NCBI GenBank assembly: GCA_002946415.1 | Contig: NJPS01000010.1 | Coordinates: forward strand, 434,001 to 498,000 | Source of the DNA: Rutstroemia sp. NJR-2017a BVV2 | Lineage: Eukaryota; Ascomycota; Leotiomycetes; Helotiales; Rutstroemiaceae | DNA: 64,000 bases | Direction of reading: 5' to 3' | In this document: in pieces, positions 44,125 through 53,152 of the stretch | How positions within the stretch are numbered: the stretch's first letter is position 1 | Layout of the letters: each line of letters starts with the position of its first letter | Made by a program: the position numbers and the translations under genes | Notes under the pieces: model-generated | What the model saw: the letters and a program-made list of their open reading frames with translations, nothing else | Databases searched by the model: none | Told to the model about the DNA's origin: nothing

Positions 44125-45335
44125 TTGGTGGGCAAAGGGAAAGATGATCACAATTTTGAGTTCGGCCTTTTGTCCTTAGATGATAGCCATTTTGGGCTAA
44201 TGTTGGATTGGGGCGATCTTCTGGAGACACTGGAGTGCGTGGTCTGCTCCAATTCACTTCCCTTGACTGCTTTCCCGATGGAAAAGATTACGGTAGGATG
44301 CGAACACCGGCCTTCAACATGCCTTGAATCCCTACAGAGATCTATCGCGTATGATCACCGCAACAAAGTGTGGGATAATATTCGTTGTCCAGGAGATGGA
44401 TGTTTCGCACCCCTTTCATTTCAGGATGTGAGAAAGTACGCAGACGGGGCGACATTCAAACAGTCAGTTGACCTCCTTCGCGGCGGGAAAAAGCTAATGG
44501 TACGTAGCTACGAGTAACTGAGTCTCCAAGCTGCTCTTCTTCCCAAACTAGATTTTGTATGGTGCCTTAGATGTTCGTCTGGACAGTACCATGAGGGAAC
44601 GGCCCTGCAACCGATTGTCAAATGCCACCTATGCAACACGCGCTTCTGCTTCAACCATCAAGTTCCTTGTCACGAAGGTCTATCGTGTGAAGAATACTCG
44701 CTTCAGTCTCGTTCCAAGCAGCCGGTCTTGCAAGAAACATATCGAAATTGTACTCTTTTCAGATCTCTGGTTTTACGGGGACCAACCCCAAAGGTCTTGA
44801 GCTCCCATCAATATGCCCGATTAAGATCAAAACAAGGAATTTTAGTAGGGAAGGGAGCGGAAAAAATGCTCGATAGAAGCAGACGTAATGAAGAATCAGC
44901 GTCTATTGCTAAGATCAAAGAGACAACGAAGCTGTGTCCTGGATGATCCTGTCCTATCGAGAAGAGCAACGGCTGTGATCATATGAGACGGAAGTCCTTT
45001 CTGCTTACGTATCTCGTTGTCTTTCTTTTGCCGTTCGAGTTCTTTCAGTCAAGATCAAGATAGAAGGATCTTGAGTATCAGCTGTGGAGCATTTTCCTAG
45101 CTGTGCCCCATCGCAGAGACTCTTAAGTGTTGCATTGAATCAGTCAGATAGCCATTAGCAATTGTGATAGATTATTCCTACCCTTGAAGCATCGCTGATT
45201 CATACTTCTGTAGGTATCCGATGTTGGCACGACTTTTGCTACGAATGCCTTGCTGATTATCAGGATATCCTACGATTTGGGAACTCTTTTCATGCGGCAA
45301 CCCGCGTCTATCATTCGAATAACCTGGTGAATTGA
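44125..45335 (+). pseudogene. Decayed RING-between-RING (RBR) E3 ubiquitin ligase gene
   Basis: RING1-like sequence starts at ECVVCSNSLPLTAFP and continues through VGCEHRPSTCLESL, RCPGDGCFAPLSFQDVRKYA and a probable 45-nt intron (44463-44507, donor GTCAGT, acceptor GTAG). The in-between-ring part follows (LDFVWCLRCSSGQYHEG, VKCHLCNTRFCFNHQVPCHE). RING2 starts TTKLCPG and then SCPIEKSNGCDHM. A separated piece at about 45215-45335 (IRCWHDFCYECLADYQDIL) completes RING2. Damage: TAA at 44515-44517 where the family has a sense codon in YExLSLQAAL, TGA at 44944-44946 exactly at a zinc-binding Cys position, and loss of the frame after CDHM at about 44990. The 44990-45210 gap may be a decayed intron or an insertion. 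Enzyme family assignment is firm, and the loss of function is seen directly. Confidence 0.75.
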
Positions 45336-46242
45336 TTCACACGGACTGTGTTATGGGAAAGAATAGATTCGTCTCCTCGGTGCCTTGGCAGGTGCAACGT
45401 CAACGAACGATAAGCTTCACCGGAGTTTTCTGAGGGAGGAGCATCCAACATCAACCATTCACGGGTTTATACATGACGCTTCTCGGATGATTACTATGTA
45501 GTTGGACCGATGGTAAATTCGGATCACTCGATTCACTGATTAAGAAAAGGTGTTCGATGCCTTGATAGGCGGTGAAAATTGATCAAAGCAGCACGCCTTC
45601 CGTGGCAGCACATTCACTGCACCATTTGCAAAAAGGATATACATAGCACCCGCCTCTTTCGGAGAAGATAGTGTGAATGTATTATAACCGAAGAATTTTT
45701 CCTACTTTTTTGCCAATAAGAAAGTTTTCATTGGTCGTGGTGCCCGACATATATGCTTGTTGAGGTACCTTGATGGATACTTCAACCTGACTAAAACATT
45801 CCTGCTTCGAACCCTATTTCCTTTCGCTGCAAAATAAAGTCTTGCAAATCATCAGCATCTTGGCCAGATTATTGCATCGTTATCCCGGGGTTTTGAGACG
45901 AAACCAGCTGGCCATTCTGGAAATCAAAGGTAGTGTGGAGCTCCATTCATCTCTTTCTGTGGCATTTGTGGAAGTCCCCGCAGATCCTACATCGGGATTG
46001 CAAGCCCAACATAAGATATTGGGTCTGGCTTACAAGTATACTTTCAACCCGAAACTTGTTGGTTTACAATGAGGGCTGCTTTTGGGAGTATACAGGGGTC
46101 ATCCTGCACCACTGCCTCTTTTGCTGCGATGCACTTCTCACCCCCTCCCTGTCATTTAGCTTCGTTTGTTTGCCGTTTCTAATCTTTCATCCTTTTTAGT
46201 AACTCGGCTTGCTTCCTTGTTTCGTTTTTTGCAGATATCACA
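45336..46242. other. Promoter-side spacer of the nicotianamine synthase gene
   Basis: About 900 bp with no supported gene. The final 120 bases are strongly T/C-rich, as in fungal core promoters and 5' leaders. Confidence 0.5.
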
Positions 46243-47553
46243 ATGTCGTTCGCTCGCATCAAGGCATTCTGGGGCAAGAAGCACCTCGTGCTAACCAAGC
46301 GGCAAGACACCTCCACCAGGCTATCGCTAAAAGCCCATCAACTCCCTAGCACAATTTTGGACACAGAGGCGGAGCATTACATTGACAATATCTTGAGGAT
46401 TTACGCCGGAGTTTCTCAACTCACCGATCTTCGCCCTTCATCGATCACTAATACTCTTTTCAGTGAGTTGGTCAGGCTCTGTGTAACTGTCATCCCAAGG
46501 ACGATATCAGATCTTGTAAGGAACATTGTCATACCCCAACTCAAACCTAACGTTGATGGGAATTTAGGTGTTGCAAGATCCACGAATCTCTACCATCTTG
46601 CCGGATCTTCGACGCATCTGTGCAGCTGCTGAAGCGGAGCTAGAATCTCATTGGGCGGAAGCCATCTCAAGCACCACAAGCAGCAAAGATGGTAAGTCTC
46701 CAATCTGGCCTTCGTATCTGTGATTGTGTTTGGTCTACGTCAACAGTCACATATTCTCACGTAAAGCCTATCACAACTTACTAATCTCTATTACTAGCCC
46801 ATCGAGTTCTCCAAAGCTTTCCTTACCATAACAACTATGAACAGCTTACCCATCTCGAACTTTCTGCTATCTCCTCGACTGGAGTTTCTCTATCTTCCGT
46901 CTCCAAAATCGCTTTCATCGGCTCGGGGCCCATGCCTCTAACTAGTTTCTACCTTCTCTCCGAACTAAACTCCGTTATCCTTGAGGACCCTCACCAAGCG
47001 AAAACCATCAACCCCCCCACGCCACCTTCAACTCCCGGAAATCAAACACCAGACAATCTTCCTCTTGTCTTGATCACGAACATCGATGTTAACGCGCGGG
47101 CGAACCAGCAGGCTCAAGACCTGTGCACCTCACTAGGTGGATATCTGCTTGCCGGCATGAAGTTCCTGGACGCAGAAGCAGGTTCTAATCATGTTGACCT
47201 GACAGAATTTGATGTGGTATGGTTAGCGGCCTTGGTCGGAGCTGGGCAGAAGGAGAAGGAGGAGATTCTAGTGCAGGTTGTGGGGAAGATGAAGAAGGGA
47301 AGTTTGCTGGTCATAAGGGGCGCCTGGGGACTGAGAGGTGTACTCTATTGTGTAAGACTTCTGTTTTCTCCATTCCTCTGCCAAGGATTATAATCTGGCT
47401 ACAAGATTTAAATGATTGATATTACAAATGCTAACACCGAAACAGGACTTCGACGCCACGTCGTCCGCTGTTACAGCGTGTCTTGATATCTGTGTCAGAA
47501 TGGATCCATTTGGAGAAGTGGTCAATTCTGTGATTGTGGGAAGAGTGAAGTAG
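46243..47553 (+). CDS. Nicotianamine synthase family protein
   Basis: Four exons, 46243-46515, 46568-46691, 46798-47351 and 47446-47553, give 352 residues. The introns are 52, 106 and 94 nt, all GT-AG. Junctions restore ISDL-VLQDPRISTILPDL, SSKD-AHRVLQSFPY and RGVLYC-DFDATSS. The SAM-binding motif FIGSGPMPLTS (Gly174 to Ser182) is the family's diagnostic sequence. It is followed by the NIDVNARANQQAQ segment and the VWLAALVG and GSLLVIRGAWGLRGVLY motifs. Nicotianamine synthase condenses aminocarboxypropyl units from S-adenosylmethionine into the metal chelator nicotianamine. Fungal members probably act in iron, zinc or nickel handling in the cytosol. Length fits fungal homologues. The gene is intact and sits directly after the relic island. 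The last donor uses GTAAGA, so the Cys at that junction is less certain than the rest. Confidence 0.88.
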
Positions 47554-48326
47554 GACCTTACCATCGGTCATAAAACTTGCATTTGGAGGCGTTTTGGAAG
47601 TTGGTGGGCTGTTTGTGGTGGTGGGCATATGAAGCGAGTCAACTGAAAGACATACAATATTCATACAACATCGATAAAAGTGGATAAACTACTACTATTA
47701 ACATGATATTAGATACCTAGAGGGAATTGAAAATCACATTTTGGAAGACAAAGTCATATTAGGAAAGCTTTTCGGTAGAAAAGGTTTGTACTTCTGAAGA
47801 CACAGACGATGTTACAGCTCTCAAGGAAACACACAGGAAATTGGCCGAAGAACTCAAGCTCCTAGGCCGTGAACTGAAGGTCTATCTGTCGATGGAAACG
47901 ACAGACGAATTAAACAGTTGCAAACACATTCAAAAATAAATGAACCAAATCCGGATAAAAAGCTCAAGATCTATGAGGAACTCTCCTCGAGGATAAGAGA
48001 CAAGGGAATAACTTGCGAGAGCGGTTCAACACGAATCTTAGACAACCTGATACTGAAAAGCTAGAGGCTCATCAAACATAGGGAGCTCAAGAGTAAGAGC
48101 ATCATCGTACACATATATATAATTCTGGTGAAAGCAAAAAGGTCGTTTCAAATCCCCCGCACTCGTGAGGTTACTGAGGTCTAGAAGACATTATTGCTGC
48201 CTAAGGCAGCCACAATTGCCGTTTGCCCATGCAAGGCTGTACATTGTAGTTCCTCACCATCCCGCACCACATTCAATAGAGCTTTCACTCCAACAATAAC
48301 AATTTGTAAAGCTCTGCTTCTACGAA
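47554..48326. other. Spacer between nicotianamine synthase and lsm2
   Basis: About 770 bp. It contains the coiled-coil-like relic at 47763-48064. The remainder shows nothing recognisable. The lsm2 promoter must lie in the last part. Confidence 0.5.
47763..48064 (+). pseudogene. Possible coiled-coil coding relic
   Basis: Two open stretches in different frames look coding. The first, 47763-47939, includes DVTALKETHRKLAEELKLLG and RELKVYLSMETTDELN. The second, 47948-48064, includes NPDKKLKIYEELSSRIRDKG. Both are rich in Leu/Lys/Glu with heptad-like spacing. There is no start codon and a stop plus a frameshift separates them. The family is not recognised and chance cannot be excluded. Confidence 0.35.
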
Positions 48327-48813
48327 ATGTTGTTCTTCAGGTATGTGCGACTAATATACCACCCGCTTTATGCGCAGAAACCAATCCTAACGATCCTCAC
48401 AGTTTCTTCAAAACATTGGTGGACTCAGAAGTTACGGTCGAGCTCAAGAATGATATCCAGATCAAGGGTATATTAAAATCGGTAGATCAATATCTGAATA
48501 TTAAGTTGGACGATATACAAGTAGTGGAGGAGCTGAAATACCCACATCTGGTGCGTTTCTAGTCTTGATGCAGGAAGAGAGATGGACTGTAATGTGATGT
48601 GCTGATATGTGCTGCTCAGTCATCGGTCAAGAATGTTTTCATAAGAGGTAGCGTGGTGAGATATGTGCATCTGCCTGGAGGAGCAGTGGATACGACGTTG
48701 TTGGAAGATGGTGAGTTTCTTCAGCCCCGGGGATTGTACGCCACGATGCTGATTTGATATCCAATTTAGCTACGAGGAGAGAAGCTGCTCAGCAGGCGAC
48801 GAAGGGGAAATGA
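48327..48813 (+). CDS. lsm2: LSm2, U6 snRNA-associated Sm-like protein
   Basis: Four exons, 48327-48340, 48403-48550, 48620-48710 and 48770-48813, encode 98 residues. The first exon is only 14 nt (MLFF plus part of Ser). Introns of 62, 69 and 59 nt are GT-AG. The product starts MLFFSFFKTLVDSEVTVELK and carries the Sm1 fold segment GILKSVDQYLNIKLDDI and the Sm2 motif NVFIRGSVVRYVHLP. This is nearly the universal LSm2 sequence. LSm2 is part of the LSm2-8 ring on U6 snRNA (nuclear splicing) and the LSm1-7 ring (cytoplasmic mRNA decapping). Identity is very secure. The short Lys-rich tail is typical. Confidence 0.96.
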
Positions 48814-50203
48814 GGTGTCTCAAATGCGGGATAAGACTACATACAGTGGGTTTATACTGGGAGGGGGGTTAAGAGCTCCGGCAAGCTAGGTGGCAGACGC
48901 ACTTTCGCATGTGGGCTACTACGACGTCACAACGTGAGCTGTGTTGGATGCTCATAGCCCTAAGAATGGGAAGTTTAAAGCGTCGTACAAGGAAGAGACT
49001 CAAATATTTAGTAGCCGTCATGATATCTTGGGGATTATCGAATCAGGATTTCGGAGAGCTCGTCACATCCTTTCAAGATGAAAAATTCATGAACGCTGTA
49101 GCTGTATAATCCGCTGGCATTCAGTACCACTACAAACCGAACTTGCGTTTTTCAGATACCAGCGTCTCGATATTGTGAGTTGTTTCAATTTGACTATAAG
49201 TTCCTCAATAAATTCTTGAACTGTTTTCGCTGTTGGACGTCAGGGAGACATCTCCTTGCAATACCCCGCTTCAGACATAATCCGACTACTTCCAACTCCT
49301 GCGAAATTCAACAGGGGCTCTTCAAGTATTCGTGGTCAAAGTTCCAGGACCCATGCAGTGCTTGAGCTGGAGATTGTGAATCAACTATTGATGCTTGCAC
49401 GGCATGTCTGGTTGGACCAACAGTCTGAATGTGGTTGTATGAAAGCGTGCTGTAGACGTCGGTAAAGGGGAGGGTGCGAAAAATATCAAAGGCTCGTCGG
49501 ACGGGAAGTTGGCACCCGACTCTGGCTTATCAGAAAGATCAAGAACGCATAGGCGAAGCCGAGGGGGATGAGACTCGATTCGAGGTCCAGCTTGCGGCGG
49601 CTGTGGCATTCAGTTCTCTTAAATGCAAGTCTAGTCGGAGCAGCTAGTCGTTGATACTATTTCGCGCGTATTACATACGACTTAGCTCGCATTCACTTGT
49701 TAATACCAAGCCATGAGCGCAAAACACGAGCTGCCCAATACTAATTTCATAAAGTCTTTTAGCGAACCTAGAATTTAGAAACAATGTTGAACTTTGTTGG
49801 CAACCACCGATAACCTCTGGCATAAACGCACTTCTGTTTCGGCTTTAATGTTGGCGTATCTGACGTCCAAACCTCTCAGAGTCGAGCTTCTAATTGGTCA
49901 CATGATTACGCGGTTCAGTAGACAAAGTGCCTAGTTTCGCGTTTGCCAAATATTCTCCGACCGATAGCGACTGCAGACCTTCGATACACCTGGAAAGAGG
50001 TACGATTGATTTCGACCACCTAAGCAAAAATATCGGCCACGAACAAACAATTATTTTCAGGCGGTCCTTGAAATTATGATCAATTGAAACATAAATTCTT
50101 TCATTTGTCTCATGCTCGGCATTAACCAGCTGACGACAACAAGAAGCGGCGGCGGGGCTTGACGAAGACTCTTCTCGCTGAAACGACGTGGTTCACGATT
50201 GCT
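48814..50203. promoter_or_regulatory. lsm2 3' region and PSO2 upstream region with two uORFs
   Basis: No gene is seen in 1.4 kb. Near the PSO2 start are a CCAAT box (ATTGGT at 49892-49897), a TGACGTC element near 49861, and two upstream ORFs in the probable leader: a 3-codon one at 50076-50087 and a 16-codon one at 50112-50162, ending 41 nt before the PSO2 ATG. TTTTCAG at about 50054-50060 could be an acceptor of a 5'UTR intron. Confidence 0.5.
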
Positions 50204-53152
50204 ATGTTTAGAAATCCGCGAGAAAATTCCGCTAGATCTACAGAGTCTCCTTTGAGACCCTCGACCGGAAGACCTCCTACGCCACCCCACGATTTTGCAA
50301 ATCATCGACAGCCCTCAATGACAATGCCTTCTCGAAATACGAACAAACCTCCCACCCCACGATCGGGCTCGAAACCAACCGCGGCTGCCTCAAGCAAACA
50401 ACCAATCAAGAAAACTGCTGCGGCCACAAGAACTCCTGCGAAACCCAACAAAAGCATTCTGACTTTCTTCAAGAAGGTGGATTCGCCATTCAAGGATGAC
50501 TCGATTTTCATTTCTCATGGCGCCGGTCAATCTCCTCAGTTGCCGCGGAGACCTACGCCTGATCTGCCGGACGAAGACGATCTTTATGGAATAAGTGACC
50601 CTTCGGTGGATGGGCGTTACAATGAAAATAAAGGGTCAATCAAAAAGCGCAAGTTATCAGGCGGACTTGAAAACGACAATCAAGACGCGATGAACGATGA
50701 CGACGATCCAACCGAATCTGGTAGCAGTCATACACTATCAATTCCTACAGAACCATGTACACCAGCTCCTCCGGAAAGTCCTTCGACGAAAGACGTAGCC
50801 CGGAAATCCGAAAAGCGGCGGCGAACAGGACCTTTCCTAGACGATTCTGACTCTGAAGATGATATAGCGGGTGCGCTGGCTCAACTGAAAGCAGTCGAAG
50901 CAGAAAAGACGGAGCTCGATATTCTGGTTAACAACCAGCCAAAAGATATGAATGAGGTTGTGGAGACAATGCCTGTAAAGCAAGAGGATATCACTGAGAA
51001 TCGGCCCGTGCTACCTGCTGTTAATTCGGTTCTGCCACTTGAAGGTAGTGCTTGGAAACCTCGAAAACGAGTTCCAGTCGCAAAAGCACAGGCAAAATGG
51101 GAGGCGTTGCAGCCGAAAACACAAAGAAATTCGGAAGAATCTTCAGACTCGTCGGTTGACGATCCTCGGGAGAAAGCAAAGGGGTCAAAATACTTTAAGA
51201 AAAAGACAGCTGATGCATCCAAGGTTCCGAATCTGAAGAAGGAGAGCACTAGCATAGACGAATGGGCGGATTTCGAAAATATGGGTGAATTTCGAGAAGA
51301 AGACGGTGACGGAGAAGAATTCATGGAAAGGGAGTGGATGGAGAAACAAGCTAGTCTAGAAGCTGAAGGGGAGTTCATGGATGATGAAGAGTCATTCAAC
51401 GGTTTCGACGATGACGAAGAACCGAGCAACGATAGTTCGAAGAATACAAGCGTTTCTAATTGCCCTGTTTGCGATGGTGACCTGCACGGTGTCAACCCAG
51501 ACGAAGCTTCGAAGCACGTCAATGCCTGCCTGGACGGAAATCTTATACCGATTCCAAGAAAAATCAAGTCTGAATCAAAAGAAGTGAAGATGATGCCGGA
51601 AGGGGCCAAAAATCGATTCGCGAGAAAAATAGCAGTCCCAAGACCAGGCCAATCTAATCCAATTGACCTCAGCAACAGTGGTGGAAATGCTTACTCAAAA
51701 ATAATGTCGGGTCACGCAGAAGACGCCGCTTGGGCAAGTGCCGCAGATGCCGAGAAGTCGTCGAGGGGAAAGCCGGCATTCCAGAGGACTTGTCCGTTCT
51801 ATAAGATTATGCCTGGGTTCTTCATTTGTGTTGATGCCTTTAGGTATGGTGCAGTTCAGGGTTGCAACGCATATTTTTTGAGCCACTTTCACAGCGACCA
51901 TTACATCGGCTTAACATCAACTTGGGCACACGGTCCCATCTACTGCAGTAAAGTAACCGGCAATTTAGTCAAGCAGCAGCTGAAAGTGGATCCGAAATGG
52001 GTTGTGTCGATTGACTTTGATGAAAAGATCGAAGTGCCAAATACCCAAGGCGCATCGGTTACCATGATTCCAGCCAACCACTGTCCTGGAAGCTCACTCT
52101 TTCTTTTCGAAAGAGTCATAGGGCGTGGTCAGAATCCGAAGATTCAACGCATCTTACACTGTGGTGATTTCCGTGCTTGTCCTGCGCATATTGCCCATCC
52201 TCGCTTGATGCCGGACCTTGTGGACTCCATTACAGGGAAGACCAAACAGCAGAAAATCGACGTCTGCTATCTTGATACTACTTATCTCAACCCACGTTAT
52301 GCTTTCCCGCCACAAGAGGATGTCATCAAAGCTTGTGCCGACATGTGTGTCAGTCTCCGAAAGGAGAAAGCAGAAGAGAGCGATGCATGGGAAACAGTAA
52401 AAAGAGAGCGTGCAGGTTCTGGCATGACCAAATTCATCACGTCCGGATCAAACAACGAAGACAGTGGCGAACCAAGCAAAGACAAAAAGAAAACTCGAGG
52501 ACGATTACTCGTCGTCTGTGGCACTTACAGTATTGGCAAGGAACGCATCTGTCTGGGTATCGCCAGGGCACTTGATTGCAAAATCTACGCCCCACCAGGC
52601 AAAATGCGCATTTGCGCAGCACTCGAAGACCCCGAACTTATAAGTCGCATGACGTCCGATCCACGAGAAGCTCAAATCCATATGCAAATGATCATGGAGA
52701 TCCGAGCAGAAACACTGCAGGAATATCTCAACAGCTACAAACCGCATTTCACACGCATCGTTGGGTTTCGACCAAGTGGGTGGAATTACAAGCCTCCTGT
52801 TTCAAGATTCACGGATTCGCCTCCTTTGAATACTATCTTGCATGCGGCGAATTGGAGAAGCAGATACGATATGGGAGAGTTGGTGCCGCAGAGGGGGAGC
52901 ACGAAGGAGGCACAGTGTTTTGGTGTGCCGTATAGTGAACATAGCAGTTTTAGGGAGTTGACGATGTTCGTGATGGGGTTGAGAATTGAGAAGGTGGTTC
53001 CAACGGTTAATGTGGGGAGTGAGGTGGGAAGAAAGAAGATGAAGGTATGGATTGATCGGTGGTTGGGAGAGAGGAGGAAGCATGGAGTTTTGAAATTTGC
53101 GGATGGTGACGGGGAGAGGAAAGGGAAAGGAGATGAACTTGTTACATGGTAG
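50204..53152 (+). CDS. pso2: Pso2/SNM1-type DNA interstrand crosslink repair nuclease
   Basis: A single exon of 982 residues. The frame is open a little upstream, but the first ATG is at 50204. The N-terminus is basic and disordered, with a PIP-box-like motif NKSILTFF (residues 82-89; Asn replaces the usual Gln) that may bind PCNA. A UBZ4 zinc finger follows: Cys420, Cys423, His438, Cys442. The metallo-beta-lactamase domain carries HFHSDH (561-566), then NHCPGS, HCGDFR and YLDTTYL, with the beta-CASP region to the C-terminus (VPYSEHSSF near the end). These are the SNM1 family signatures, a 5'-exonuclease acting on DNA interstrand crosslinks in the nucleus. An acidic, low-complexity linker lies between. 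The last 300 bases are G-rich. The gene's leader has uORFs. Confidence 0.94.
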   Translation: MFRNPRENSARSTESPLRPSTGRPPTPPHDFANHRQPSMTMPSRNTNKPPTPRSGSKPTAAASSKQPIKKTAAATRTPAKPNKSILTFFKKVDSPFKDDSIFISHGAGQSPQLPRRPTPDLPDEDDLYGISDPSVDGRYNENKGSIKKRKLSGGLENDNQDAMNDDDDPTESGSSHTLSIPTEPCTPAPPESPSTKDVARKSEKRRRTGPFLDDSDSEDDIAGALAQLKAVEAEKTELDILVNNQPKDMNEVVETMPVKQEDITENRPVLPAVNSVLPLEGSAWKPRKRVPVAKAQAKWEALQPKTQRNSEESSDSSVDDPREKAKGSKYFKKKTADASKVPNLKKESTSIDEWADFENMGEFREEDGDGEEFMEREWMEKQASLEAEGEFMDDEESFNGFDDDEEPSNDSSKNTSVSNCPVCDGDLHGVNPDEASKHVNACLDGNLIPIPRKIKSESKEVKMMPEGAKNRFARKIAVPRPGQSNPIDLSNSGGNAYSKIMSGHAEDAAWASAADAEKSSRGKPAFQRTCPFYKIMPGFFICVDAFRYGAVQGCNAYFLSHFHSDHYIGLTSTWAHGPIYCSKVTGNLVKQQLKVDPKWVVSIDFDEKIEVPNTQGASVTMIPANHCPGSSLFLFERVIGRGQNPKIQRILHCGDFRACPAHIAHPRLMPDLVDSITGKTKQQKIDVCYLDTTYLNPRYAFPPQEDVIKACADMCVSLRKEKAEESDAWETVKRERAGSGMTKFITSGSNNEDSGEPSKDKKKTRGRLLVVCGTYSIGKERICLGIARALDCKIYAPPGKMRICAALEDPELISRMTSDPREAQIHMQMIMEIRAETLQEYLNSYKPHFTRIVGFRPSGWNYKPPVSRFTDSPPLNTILHAANWRSRYDMGELVPQRGSTKEAQCFGVPYSEHSSFRELTMFVMGLRIEKVVPTVNVGSEVGRKKMKVWIDRWLGERRKHGVLKFADGDGERKGKGDELVTW

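Noticed and set aside
48194..48562. 122-codon frame overlapping the start of lsm2
   Set aside because: It includes the lsm2 intron and exon 2 in frame only by chance. The spliced LSm2 model is far better supported.
50881..51675. 264-codon minus-strand frame
   Set aside because: Antisense shadow of the acidic linker of the Pso2 gene.
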